Source: Roseiarcus sp963829505
Lineage (GTDB): Bacteria; Pseudomonadota; Alphaproteobacteria; Rhizobiales; Beijerinckiaceae
Direction of reading: 5' to 3'
NCBI GenBank assembly: GCA_963829505.1
Contig: CAWHIL010000001.1
Span: forward strand, 1,488,001-1,552,000
Length of the DNA: 64,000 bases
Shown: piece after piece, positions 53,929-62,790 of the stretch
How positions within the stretch are numbered: position 1 is the stretch's first letter
Layout: each line of letters opens with the position of its first letter
The notes under the pieces: model-generated
What the model was told of the DNA's origin: nothing
Databases searched by the model: none
The model's input: only the letters and a program-made list of their open reading frames with translations
Position numbers and translations under genes: made by a program

Positions 53929-54699
53929 TTGCAGGGGCGGACCGTCGTCGTCACCGGGGGCGCCCAGGGCATCGGCTTCGCCATCGCGCGCGCGGCGGCC
54001 CGCGACGGGGCGGCGGGCTTGCTGCTGGTTGGGCGCGACGCCGAGAAGGGGAGGGCGGCGGCCGCAGCGCTCGAACGCGAGGGCGCGAAGGCCGCCTTCG
54101 TCGCCGCCGACCTTGCCGAGCCTTCCGCGCCCGATCGCGTCTTCGAGGCTGCGCTCGAGCGGTTCGGAACCGTGGACGCGCTGGTCAATGCGGCGGGACT
54201 GACCGACCGCGGCGCCGTCGCCTCCGCCGACCTCGCGCTCTGGGAGCGCCTCTACGCGGTCAACGCGCGCGCGCCTTTCTTTCTCATGCAACGCCTCGTG
54301 CGCCATCTCCGCGACCGGCGGGCGCCGGGGACGATCGTCAATATCCTCTCCATGCACGCGCACGGCGGCATGCCGTCGATGGCGGTGTACGGTTCGACCA
54401 AGGCGGCGTTGGCGGCGCTGACGCGCAACGCCGCGCATGCGCACGCACACGACCGCATTCGCGTCAACGCCATCAACGTCGGCTGGGTCGACACCCCGGC
54501 GGAACGGGCGATGCAGGCCGACGTTCTGGGCAAGGGCGAGACGTGGATCGCGGAAGCGGCGGCCGTGCAGCCGTTCGGCCGGCTGCTCGCGGCGGACGAG
54601 GTCGCAAGGCTCGCGCTCTTTCTCCTCTCCGACGAATCCGGCGTCATGACGGGCGCAGTCATCGATCAGGAACAGTTCGTCATCGGCGCCTGGGGGTAA
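53929..54699 (+). CDS. Short-chain dehydrogenase/reductase (SDR)
   Basis: The product has 256 residues from a TTG start preceded by GGAGG at seven bases. The cofactor motif is VVTGGAQGIGFAIA, followed by NAAG (LVNAAGLTD). The catalytic Ser/Tyr/Lys lie in NILSMHAHGGMPSMAVYGSTKAAL (YxxxK). The C-terminal region GVMTGAVIDQEQFVIGAWG is typical for polyol and keto-sugar reductases. It is first in the rightward operon, five bases before the mannitol-dehydrogenase gene. The substrate is probably a polyol or keto sugar. Confidence 0.92.
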   Translation: MQGRTVVVTGGAQGIGFAIARAAARDGAAGLLLVGRDAEKGRAAAAALEREGAKAAFVAADLAEPSAPDRVFEAALERFGTVDALVNAAGLTDRGAVASADLALWERLYAVNARAPFFLMQRLVRHLRDRRAPGTIVNILSMHAHGGMPSMAVYGSTKAALAALTRNAAHAHAHDRIRVNAINVGWVDTPAERAMQADVLGKGETWIAEAAAVQPFGRLLAADEVARLALFLLSDESGVMTGAVIDQEQFVIGAWG

Positions 54700-54704
54700 T
54701 CGTC

Positions 54705-56189
54705 ATGGATCGCCTCGCGCCAAGCCATCTCGCCAAGCTTTCCGGGACGATCAGGGGGCCCCGATACGATCGGAGCGCGCTCCGGGTGGGATGGGCGCAT
54801 GTCGGCGTCGGCGCCTTTCATCGGTGCCATCAGGCGGAATTTTGCGACGACATGCTGGAGGCGAAGTTCGGCGACTGGGGCATCGTCGGCGTCAACGTCG
54901 CGCCCCCGAGGCTCGACGCGCTGCTCACGCCGCAGGACGGTCTCTACTCGCGAACGCTGTCGCAAGGGGACCGTCGCGAAACCCGGATCGTCGGCGCGAT
55001 CAAGCGGGTCATCGACGCCGCAGATACGGCGAGCGCGGAAACGGCGGTCAGCGCGCTCGCCTCGCCCGATATCAAGGTCGTCACGATGACGGTGACGGAA
55101 AAAGGCTATTGCGTCATCCCCGCCACCGGCGCGCTCGATGTCGAGAACCCGGCGCTCAGGGCCGATCTCGAGGGAGCGGCGCCGCCGCGAACGCTTCTCG
55201 GCCTCCTCGCCCGCGCGCTCGAGCGGCGGATGCAAGACGGCGTGAGGGGACCGACGCTCGTCTCCTGCGACAACATTCCCTCGAACGGCGAGCGGCTACG
55301 CGGCGCGCTAATGGACTTCGCCGAGCGCAGTTCGGTGAAACTCGCCCGCTGGATCGAGCGGGAAGCCGCGTTCCCTGCGACCATGGTCGACCGGATCGTC
55401 CCGGCGACAACGCCGGACGACGTCGATTGGGTCTCGACTGCGCTCGGGGCGCGGGACGAGGCCGCGGTGTTCGGCGAGCCGTTCCGGCAATGGGTGATCG
55501 AGGATCGTTTCGCCGGCGAGCGCCCGCCCCTTGATCTCGCCGGCGCTCAGTTCGTCGCCGACGCCAAGCCCTACGAAACGATCAAGATGCGCGTCCTCAA
55601 CGCCGCGCAGTCGACCCTCTCGCACCAGGGCGCGCTGGTCGGGCGCGCGTTCAGCTTCGAGGCGGCCTCAGACCCGGTTCTCGGCGCGCTCGCGCGCCGC
55701 ATGCTCGAACGCGAGACCGCCGCGACGCTTCCCAGAGTCACGGGGATGGAGGTCGCGGGCTACATCGATACGTCGATCGCGCGGGTCCGCAACCCGGCGA
55801 TCCGGCATCGCTGCCACCAGATCGCGACCGACGGTTCGCAGAAGATCGCCCAGCGGATCCTCGATCCGCTGAGAGAGCGATTGGCCGAGGGCCGGCCGGC
55901 GCGGCTCCTCACCCTCTCGGCCGCGAGCTGGATCGCCTATGTCTGCAGCGGGTCGAGTCGCTTCGGCGCGCGCTGGGCGCCGTCCGATCCCTTCGCCCGC
56001 GCAATTGTCGCGATCGCCGACAAGGCGGGAGACTTCCGCGCGATCGCCGCAGCTGCGCTCGGGGTGCGCGCGATCTTCGGCGGGGACCTCGCCCGGCCGG
56101 AGACGACCGAGACGGTCGCCGCCGATTTGCGCGGCCTTCTCGCCGGCGACCCATACGCCTACCTCAGGGGATGTCTCGCCGATGACTAG
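54705..56189 (+). CDS. Mannitol dehydrogenase-family polyol dehydrogenase
   Basis: The product has 494 residues, the normal length of long-chain polyol dehydrogenases. The N-terminal Rossmann domain begins WAHVGVGAFHRCHQAEFCDDML and includes GIVGVNVAPPRLDALLTPQDGLYS. The C-terminal domain carries the catalytic Lys region KPYETIKMRVLNAAQSTLSHQGALVG. These enzymes oxidise mannitol, arabitol, fructuronate and similar substrates with NAD. The stop overlaps the RpiR start. With the SDR it could interconvert a polyol and a ketose. Confidence 0.93.
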   Translation: MDRLAPSHLAKLSGTIRGPRYDRSALRVGWAHVGVGAFHRCHQAEFCDDMLEAKFGDWGIVGVNVAPPRLDALLTPQDGLYSRTLSQGDRRETRIVGAIKRVIDAADTASAETAVSALASPDIKVVTMTVTEKGYCVIPATGALDVENPALRADLEGAAPPRTLLGLLARALERRMQDGVRGPTLVSCDNIPSNGERLRGALMDFAERSSVKLARWIEREAAFPATMVDRIVPATTPDDVDWVSTALGARDEAAVFGEPFRQWVIEDRFAGERPPLDLAGAQFVADAKPYETIKMRVLNAAQSTLSHQGALVGRAFSFEAASDPVLGALARRMLERETAATLPRVTGMEVAGYIDTSIARVRNPAIRHRCHQIATDGSQKIAQRILDPLRERLAEGRPARLLTLSAASWIAYVCSGSSRFGARWAPSDPFARAIVAIADKAGDFRAIAAAALGVRAIFGGDLARPETTETVAADLRGLLAGDPYAYLRGCLADD

Positions 56190-57069
56190 CGCAGGCGACG
56201 GCGCCCGTGACATCGAGATGCCGGCGCACGTCGACGCTGCCGCGGCGCTCGGCTATTCGCCGCCGCGAAGCTACCAGGAACTGCGCGCGGTCTTGTCCTC
56301 CGGCACGGCGCGGCTGCCGAAGAAGCTGCGCCAGGCGGCCAATCATTGCTGGCAGCATCCGACGTCCGTCGCGCTTGGGACGGTGACGAGCGTCGCCAAG
56401 CAGGCCGGCGTCCAGCCGTCGACGCTGGTGCGGTTCGCGCAGGCGCTCGGCTATACCGGCTTCTCCGATCTGCAGGACGTCTTCAAGTCGCATCTCGCGG
56501 GCCAGCCGCACGACCGGGACGGGTCGTCGCCCGGGTGGCGCGGCGAATCCGCCCGCCTTCTCACCGGCTTCATCGCCTCGTCCGCGGCTTCGCTCGAGCG
56601 CATTCGTGAGCGGCTCGACGTCGAGCATTTCGAGGAGATGGCGAAGACGCTCGCCGGCGCCGAGATCATCTATCTGCTGGGGGCGAAGCGCGCGTTTTCG
56701 CTCGCCTCCTACATATCGCTCGCGCTCGCCAATCTCGGGATCCGCAACTTTGCGCTCGACAACGTCGGATCGACGTCGTTCGAGACGCTGCGATCCGCGG
56801 CGACGTCGGACGCCGTGCTCGCGATCAGCTTCACGCCCTACAACTCGAATACGCCCGAGCTTGCGGCGTCGGCCGCCCAGCGCGGCGTGCCGGTGGTGTC
56901 GATCACCGACAGCGCCTTCAGTCCGCTGGCGCCGATCTCGAAGGCCTATGTGGAGGTGGTCGAGGACGACTTTTCCGGCTTCAAGTGCCTTTCCGCGGCG
57001 CTCGCCGTCGCGATGGCGCTCGTCCTGCGCATCGACCAGCTTCGCTCCGTCGAGCCCGCCCACCGCTGA
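56182..57069 (+). CDS. RpiR-family transcriptional regulator
   Basis: The product has 295 residues. The N-terminal HTH_6 domain has TSVALGTVTSVAKQAGVQPSTLVRFAQALGYTGFSDLQ. The C-terminal SIS domain has IIYLLGAKRAFSLASYISLALANLG, ISFTPYNSNTPELAASAAQRGVPVVSITDS, which binds a phosphosugar effector. It overlaps the preceding gene by eight bases and so is co-expressed with the dehydrogenases; it probably controls the divergent promoter at 53.7-53.9 kb. An extra roughly 15-residue N-terminal tail precedes the HTH domain. Confidence 0.92.
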   Translation: MTSAGDGARDIEMPAHVDAAAALGYSPPRSYQELRAVLSSGTARLPKKLRQAANHCWQHPTSVALGTVTSVAKQAGVQPSTLVRFAQALGYTGFSDLQDVFKSHLAGQPHDRDGSSPGWRGESARLLTGFIASSAASLERIRERLDVEHFEEMAKTLAGAEIIYLLGAKRAFSLASYISLALANLGIRNFALDNVGSTSFETLRSAATSDAVLAISFTPYNSNTPELAASAAQRGVPVVSITDSAFSPLAPISKAYVEVVEDDFSGFKCLSAALAVAMALVLRIDQLRSVEPAHR

Positions 57070-57087
57070 CCCTTTGTGCGCCTGTCG

Positions 57088-58209
57088 TCAGACCAGATCG
57101 CCGGGTCGGACGGAGACCGTCTCGCCGGTTCGGCTCGCCTTCACCGCCGCCATGCAAAGCGCGAGCGAAAGGAGATTGCCGCGCCCCGAATTCAGGGGCT
57201 CGCGCCCGTCCTCGATGGCGCACAGAAGCTCGCCCATCGTCCCCGCAAAGCCGTCGTTGAACCACGTTCCCGCGAGATCGGGTCGAGCGCGGCCGGCGCC
57301 AGTGAAGAGTTCGACCGACTGCACGCCGAGGTCCGGGCCGCTGCTCGAGAGGGCGCCGAGCGTGCCCACGATCGCGGTCGTGTCGCGCGCGCCGTAGAGG
57401 GTCGCGCCGTCGAACACAAGGGACGCCTGACCGCCGTCGAAAGCGACGAGCGCCTCGGCGAGCAGCGGCGGGCGCACGGTCTGCGAGGCCGCGCGCGCGA
57501 CGGTCGCCCGGAGTTCGAAGGGGCGCTCGCCAAGCACGCTCGCCAGAAAATCGAACCAATGAACGCCGAAATCCCACAGGATCAGATCGTCGACCGCCTC
57601 GAAGGGCGTGCCGGCGATCCAGGCGTGATTCCAGCGGATTGCGACATGCGCGCCGATGACCTGGCCGACGAGGCCGGCGGCGACCGCCTCACGCATATAG
57701 GCGAGGTGCGGCGCCCAGCGGCCGTTCTGGTTGACGGCGAGCTTGACGCCGCGCTCTTTCGCCTCCTCGACGAGCATGGCGCCCGTCGTGAGATCCTCGA
57801 CGAAGGGCTTCTGCGACAGGACGTGCTTGCCGGCGGCGATGGCGCGCCGCATCAGGTCGACGCGCACGCCGGGATGGGTGGTGATGTCGAGGACCGCGAT
57901 CCGGGGATCGGCGAGAACGGACTCAAAGTCGCTCGTGATCCGGGCCTCGGGGAAAAAAGCGTCGCGCCGCGCGCGGGCGCGTTCGAGGTCGCGCGACAAG
58001 ATTGCGACCACATTCAGTCCGTGCGCGCGATAGGCGTCGAGATGCGCGGCGCTGATGCCGCCCGCGCCGATGAGCGCAATGCCGATCGACCGGTCCTTCG
58101 GCATCGGCGGGCGATAGGGCAGATCCGGCGCATGCGTGTCCGGAATCGCTTTCGTCTTCAGCGCATAGTCGTCCGCCGAAGGCGACTGACCGTCATCCGG
58201 CGCCGTCAT
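57088..58209 (-). CDS. Gfo/Idh/MocA-family oxidoreductase 2
   Basis: The product has 373 residues. After a polar N-terminal extension of about 40 residues, the Rossmann motif IALIGAGGISAAHLDAY appears, then ITTHPGVRVDLMRRAIAAGKHVLSQKPFVED (QKP in place of EKP). The DFGVHWFDFLAS motif carries the conserved Asp/His. The start overlaps the stop of the upstream dehydrogenase gene (ATGA). It ends only 18 bases from the facing RpiR gene. The substrate is probably a sugar or sugar acid. Confidence 0.9.
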   Translation of the reverse strand: MTAPDDGQSPSADDYALKTKAIPDTHAPDLPYRPPMPKDRSIGIALIGAGGISAAHLDAYRAHGLNVVAILSRDLERARARRDAFFPEARITSDFESVLADPRIAVLDITTHPGVRVDLMRRAIAAGKHVLSQKPFVEDLTTGAMLVEEAKERGVKLAVNQNGRWAPHLAYMREAVAAGLVGQVIGAHVAIRWNHAWIAGTPFEAVDDLILWDFGVHWFDFLASVLGERPFELRATVARAASQTVRPPLLAEALVAFDGGQASLVFDGATLYGARDTTAIVGTLGALSSSGPDLGVQSVELFTGAGRARPDLAGTWFNDGFAGTMGELLCAIEDGREPLNSGRGNLLSLALCMAAVKASRTGETVSVRPGDLV

Positions 58210-59282
58210 GGCAGGAGCGGCAGCGTGCGCCGTTCCCTGGCCGAGAGCGCCGCGGTGTCGACGATCCGCTGGCCGGTGCGGCAAATGGCCGGGTCGAGCG
58301 GGCCTTCGAAGGCTGCGCCCGTCTCCAGGCAGTGAAGCACATACTCGACCGGCGCGCGGAACGGCGCCGCGAGCCGATCGACCGGAACGTTGCGGATCTC
58401 CCGGCGCGACCGGGTCTGCACCGCGACCTCCTGGTCGTAGTCGTAGCTCGAAATCGTCCCCGCCGTCCCGACGATGACGAACCCGCACTTCGGCTGCGGC
58501 TGCGTGGTCCACGGATCGGTGAACGTCCCCCACCGGGTCTCGAACTTCGAGAGGCCGTGCCGGTAGCGGCAGATGGTGATCGAATGCTCGTCGACCTCGA
58601 GCCCCTGCGGCTGATCGACGATAGCGGTGACTTCGATCGGCGCTTCGCCGTCCATGAACCATGTGCCGAGCGTCGCGCCATAGCCGAGGTAGTCGAGCAG
58701 GCTGCCGCCGCCGGCGGCTTTCGCGTACCACCACGACGTCGGCTTGTCGCGGCGCACTTCGTCTTCGGAAACCTCGACCTTGTCGGCCCGGTGGTACAGC
58801 GGTCCGCGGTTGCCGTCGTAGAAATGCACCTCGACGACGTCGCCGACGACGCCCTCGGCGATCATCCGCTTGGCGGTAACGTGCGGCGGATACCAGCGCA
58901 GCGGCCAGTTGACCGCAAGCCGCACGCCGGCCCTGGCGACTGCGTCGAGCATGCGGTCGGCGTCCGCGAGCGAGGCCGCGAAGGGCTTCTCGAGCAAAAT
59001 GTTGACGCCGAGCGACGCGACCGCCTCGACGCACTCGGCGTGCCGCGCCGTCGCGGGACAGAGAATTGCGAGGTCCGGCTTCGCCTCCCTGATGCACCGC
59101 TCGAGGCTTGTGAAGACATTGGCCTCCGGAATGGCAAAGTTGCGGATCGCGTCCGCCATCCGCGCGAGATCTGGGTCGCAGACGCCGACGATCTCGGCGT
59201 TGGGATGATCGTGCGCCTCGCGCAGAAGATCGCCCATGTGCATGTGCTCGAAACTGACGCCGACGATCCGATGCTTTGCCAT
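58206..59282 (-). CDS. Gfo/Idh/MocA-family oxidoreductase 3
   Basis: The product has 358 residues. The N-terminus HRIVGVSFEHMHMGDLL lacks the canonical GxGxxG: the cofactor loop reads VSFEHMHMG, so nucleotide binding may be unusual. The rest is typical: LAILCPATARHAECVEAVASLGVNILLEKPFAAS with EKP, GVRLAVNWPLRWYPPH and GGGSLLDYLGYGATLGTWF. It lies 15 bases after the fused ABC ATPase gene and overlaps the next dehydrogenase gene. It belongs with the Opp-type transporter operon. Confidence 0.88.
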   Translation of the reverse strand: MAKHRIVGVSFEHMHMGDLLREAHDHPNAEIVGVCDPDLARMADAIRNFAIPEANVFTSLERCIREAKPDLAILCPATARHAECVEAVASLGVNILLEKPFAASLADADRMLDAVARAGVRLAVNWPLRWYPPHVTAKRMIAEGVVGDVVEVHFYDGNRGPLYHRADKVEVSEDEVRRDKPTSWWYAKAAGGGSLLDYLGYGATLGTWFMDGEAPIEVTAIVDQPQGLEVDEHSITICRYRHGLSKFETRWGTFTDPWTTQPQPKCGFVIVGTAGTISSYDYDQEVAVQTRSRREIRNVPVDRLAAPFRAPVEYVLHCLETGAAFEGPLDPAICRTGQRIVDTAALSARERRTLPLLP

Positions 59283-59297
59283 TCTGCTCGTTCCTGC

Positions 59298-61355
59298 TCA
59301 GGAAAAGATCGGCTCCATGCGCTCAAGCGCCGTGGCCTCGAGATGGCACTTGATCGTGTGGCCGTCGGCGACGCTGCGCAGCGGCGGCGTCTCGCGCTCG
59401 CAGAGGTTCCCGGCGACCGCGCCTTTATGTCCGCAGCGCGTGTGGAACGGGCAGCCTTTCGGCGGCGAGAGGGCGGAGGGGATCTCGCCCTCGAGCACGA
59501 CGTGGCGCTTCTTCACCGTCGGATCGGCGATCGGGATCGCGGACAGAAGCGCTTCGGTATAGGGATGGAAGGGCGGCGAGAAGATCTGCGCAGTTAAGCC
59601 CATCTCGACGATGTGGCCGAGATACATCACCACGACCCGGTCGGCGAGGTAGCGCACGACGGAGAGGTCGTGGCTGATGAACACCATCGTCGTCTTCGAT
59701 TCGCGCTGCAGGTTCAGCAAGAGTTCGCTGATCGCCGCCTGCACCGAGACGTCGAGCGCCGACATCGGCTCGTCGGCGATGATGACGCGCGGCCGCCCGG
59801 CGAAGGCGCGCGCGACGCCGATGCGCTGCTTCTGGCCGCCGGAAAGCTGCCGTGGACTGCGATGCGCGAAGGCGCGCGGCAGCTTCACGAGATCGAGCAG
59901 GCGAAGCATGGTCTCGCGCCTCTCGGCCATGGTCTTGCCGATCCGGAACCGTTCGAGGGTGCGCAAGATCTGCGAGCCGACCGAATAGCTCGGGTTCAGC
60001 GTGTCGAACGGATTCTGGAAGATCATCTGGATCGAGGCGATCGTGTCGGTCGGCCGGCGCTCGACCGGCCTGTTCTGGATCGCCTCATGGCCGAACACGA
60101 CGAGCCCCTCGCTCGCCATTTCGAGTCCGAGAAGCACTTTGGCGAGAGTCGACTTGCCGCAACCGGATTCGCCGACGATCGCCAGAACCTCGGCCTCGCG
60201 GGCGGCGAACGAGATGTCCTCGACCGCCTTGACCGTGCGCGCCTCGCCCTTGCCGAACAAGGCGCCCGCGCCGACCTTGTAGTGCTTCTTCAGGCGGTCG
60301 ACTTCGAGAACGTCGCCGCCGATCGTTGCGGGGGCGAGCGCGTCCCCTTTGCGCGGCCGAGCGGCCCAGTCGATTTCCTCCAGTCTGAGACAGCGGCTCT
60401 GGTGCCCCGGATGACCCGGAACGTCCCGCATCGGAACGTCGGCGCGGTCGCATTCGCCGGCGACGAAATGCGTGCAGCGCGGCCCGAAATTGCAGCCGCT
60501 CGGCCGCTCGTGCGGCAAGGGGAGCTGCCCGGGGATCGGAATCAGCGGATTGTCGTTCTTGTTGGTGCCCGGCATCGCCATCGAGGCGAAGAGGCCGCGC
60601 GTGTAGGGGTGACGCACCGCGCCGAAGACGTCGCGCACCCGGCCCGTTTCGACCGCCTCGCCGGAATACATCACGGTCACCGAGTCGCAGGTCTCGAGAA
60701 TGAGGCCGAGATTGTGGGAGATGAACAGCGAGGAAGCGCCGGTGCGCGCGGTCAGGTCCTTGACCAGCGCGACGATGCCGGCTTCCACGGTGACGTCGAG
60801 GGCGGTCGTCGGCTCGTCGAGGATCAGTAGGCGCGGGTTCGAGAGCAGCGCCATCGCGATCACGACCCGCTGCTGCTGGCCGCCCGACAGCTGATGCGGA
60901 TAGGCGCCGATGACCCTCTCCGGGTCGGGCAGGCGCACGGCCTTGATCATCTCGAGCGCGCGGGCGTGAGCCTCTTCCTTCGTGACGCGATCGTGGATGA
61001 GCGGCACCTCCATCAACTGCCGGCCGATCTGCATGGTCGGATTAAGGGAGGCCATCGGCTCCTGGTAGACCATGGCGATGCTCGAGCCGCGGATGGCGCG
61101 CAATTCCGCGCCGCTGAGCGTGGCCATGTCGCGGCCCTCGAAGCGGATCGAGCCGCCGGTGATCTTTCCGACGCCCGGCAGGTCGCGCATCACCGCGAGC
61201 GCGACCGTCGATTTGCCGCAGCCAAACTCGCCGACAAGCCCCATCGCCTCGCCCGGCATGACCTTGCAGGAGAAGTCCATGACGGCCGGGATTTCGCCCG
61301 AGCGGGTGAAGAACGAGATGCCGAGATTTTCGATGTCAAGAACGGGGTCGGCCAT
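59298..61355 (-). CDS. Fused dipeptide/glycoside ABC transporter ATP-binding protein (OppD-OppF)
   Basis: The product has 685 residues with two full ABC modules. The first has Walker A GEFGCGKST, signature LSGGQQQRVVIAMA and LLILDEPTTALDVT. The second has GESGCGKST, LSGGQKQRIGVARA and VIIADEPMSALDVS. Each is followed by an oligopeptide-transporter C-terminal domain with four-cysteine-type iron-sulfur/zinc motifs (GCNFGPRCTHFVAGECDRADVP, GCPFHTRCGHKGAVAGNLCERE). In many genomes these are two genes. The ATG at 61355 has AAGGGA upstream and is preferred to a GTG at 61385. It energises the OppB/OppC channel. Confidence 0.93.
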   Translation of the reverse strand: MADPVLDIENLGISFFTRSGEIPAVMDFSCKVMPGEAMGLVGEFGCGKSTVALAVMRDLPGVGKITGGSIRFEGRDMATLSGAELRAIRGSSIAMVYQEPMASLNPTMQIGRQLMEVPLIHDRVTKEEAHARALEMIKAVRLPDPERVIGAYPHQLSGGQQQRVVIAMALLSNPRLLILDEPTTALDVTVEAGIVALVKDLTARTGASSLFISHNLGLILETCDSVTVMYSGEAVETGRVRDVFGAVRHPYTRGLFASMAMPGTNKNDNPLIPIPGQLPLPHERPSGCNFGPRCTHFVAGECDRADVPMRDVPGHPGHQSRCLRLEEIDWAARPRKGDALAPATIGGDVLEVDRLKKHYKVGAGALFGKGEARTVKAVEDISFAAREAEVLAIVGESGCGKSTLAKVLLGLEMASEGLVVFGHEAIQNRPVERRPTDTIASIQMIFQNPFDTLNPSYSVGSQILRTLERFRIGKTMAERRETMLRLLDLVKLPRAFAHRSPRQLSGGQKQRIGVARAFAGRPRVIIADEPMSALDVSVQAAISELLLNLQRESKTTMVFISHDLSVVRYLADRVVVMYLGHIVEMGLTAQIFSPPFHPYTEALLSAIPIADPTVKKRHVVLEGEIPSALSPPKGCPFHTRCGHKGAVAGNLCERETPPLRSVADGHTIKCHLEATALERMEPIFS

Positions 61356-61454
61356 CGTCGTTCCCTTTGGACCTTGTTCCGACACGCCGCAAAGCGCGGC
61401 AGGCGGCGCGCGCCGTCGCGTCGCAAGATCTATGGACCGTTGAGACAGGGCCGC

Positions 61455-62606
61455 TCAATCGCGCATCAACTCCTCACGAATGGCGTCGGCGAGCAGGTTC
61501 AGGCCGAGCACGAACGACATCATCGCCAGCGCCGGCGGCAGCGCGGGATGGACGAAAATCCGCATGTAGCGGCTCGACTCCTTGATCATTGTGCCCCAGT
61601 CGGGACTCTCGGGCGGCATGCCGAGCCCGAAATAGCCGAGCGCTCCGAGAAGGATCGTGGTGTAGCCGATGCGCAGGCAGGAATCGACGATGAGCGGCCC
61701 GCGCGCGTTCGGCAGGATCTCCCACAGCATGATGTACCACGGCCTCTCGCCGCGGGTCTGCGCGGCGAGCACGTATTCGCGGGTCTTGATGTCCATCGTC
61801 AGGCTGCGCACGATGCGGAAGATGCCGGGGCCGGAGGCAAGCGCAACGGCGATGAAGATGTTGAGCGTGCTCGGGCTGACGTTGAGAAGCCGGAACGGAT
61901 CGGCGTTGAAGACGAAGGCTGCGAAGAGCCAGCCGCCGACGAGAAAAGTCACAGCAAGCCGCGCCGCGAGCTGCCTCGGCTGGGCGGAATAACCCGACAC
62001 GAACAGGAGCGTGAAGAGAACGATCGGCACGGCGAAGAAGACGCCAGCCAGCGTGTAGGGGATCGGGGTCTCCAGGATCCCTGGCGACACGAGGAGATAG
62101 AAAAGCAGGATGATCGGGAAGGCCAGCACGAGGTTGGCGAGGAACGACAGCACGGCGTCGATCCGCCGGCCGAAATAGCCGGCCGGGAGTCCGAGCGAGA
62201 CGCCGACTGACAGCGCGAGCAGGGTCGCGAGCGGGGCGATGACGAGAACGATGCGCGCGCCCGCAATGACCCGCGAGAAGACGTCGCGCGACAGCTTGTC
62301 GCCGCCGAAGAGATAGGCCATCCCGGACGTCGGGTCGATTGCGCCGGGCAGCGCGTCTTTCATTTCGGGGATTTGCGCCAACGGGTCGAACGGCACGACG
62401 ACGTTGGCGAACAAGGCCGCGAAGAGCCAGAAGAGCACGAGGAAAAGCCCGGTGAGGCCGACCCCGCTCTTCACCACCTGGCCGTAGAGCCCAAGCCTCC
62501 TGCGGTAGGCGACGCTGAGACCAAGCACGATCGCGAGGCTGAGCCAGACCGGCCACAGGCGGGCGATGCAGCCGAAGACGATCGCTGCGGGGCTCAGGAA
62601 CTGCAT
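61455..62606 (-). CDS. ABC transporter permease (OppC/DppC-type)
   Basis: The product has 383 residues. An N-terminal extension of two helices precedes the core; the domain markers are DKLSRDVFSRVIAGARIVLVIAPLATLLALSVG and the EAA loop EYVLAAQTRGERPWYIMLWEILPNA. A long insert with extra hydrophobic segments (about residues 180-260) makes it larger than typical 300-residue OppC proteins. It ends with ADAIREELMRD. It works with OppB (62791-63828), from which it is separated by a palindromic repeat region. Confidence 0.92.
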   Translation of the reverse strand: MQFLSPAAIVFGCIARLWPVWLSLAIVLGLSVAYRRRLGLYGQVVKSGVGLTGLFLVLFWLFAALFANVVVPFDPLAQIPEMKDALPGAIDPTSGMAYLFGGDKLSRDVFSRVIAGARIVLVIAPLATLLALSVGVSLGLPAGYFGRRIDAVLSFLANLVLAFPIILLFYLLVSPGILETPIPYTLAGVFFAVPIVLFTLLFVSGYSAQPRQLAARLAVTFLVGGWLFAAFVFNADPFRLLNVSPSTLNIFIAVALASGPGIFRIVRSLTMDIKTREYVLAAQTRGERPWYIMLWEILPNARGPLIVDSCLRIGYTTILLGALGYFGLGMPPESPDWGTMIKESSRYMRIFVHPALPPALAMMSFVLGLNLLADAIREELMRD

Positions 62607-62661
62607 CGGCCGCCCCTGGCGCGAGAGGGCGCGAAGCGGATGAGCGCGCAGGCCCTCATCC

Positions 62662-62742
62662 GTCGCCTTCGGCGACACCTTCCCCCTGAGGGGGAAGGGA
62701 TCCCTCTCCCCCAGGGAGAGGGACAGGCCGCCGCAGGCGGCC
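62662..62742. repeat. REP-like cluster of palindromes
   Basis: Four consecutive palindromes lie in the oppB-oppC gap: GTCGCC/GGCGAC (62662-62676), CCTTCCCCC/GGGGGAAGG (62678-62698), CCCTCTCCC/GGGAGAGGG (62702-62722) and GGCCGCC/GGCGGCC (62726-62742). The wording CTCATCCGTCGCCTTCGGCG resembles dispersed repeats common in Rhizobiales genomes. It could stabilise the upstream mRNA or attenuate transcription. Confidence 0.75.
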
Positions 62743-62790
62743 AGGGTGAGGGCCCGGAGGCGCAACCTGTCACGCTGCTTCGTCTTCGCA

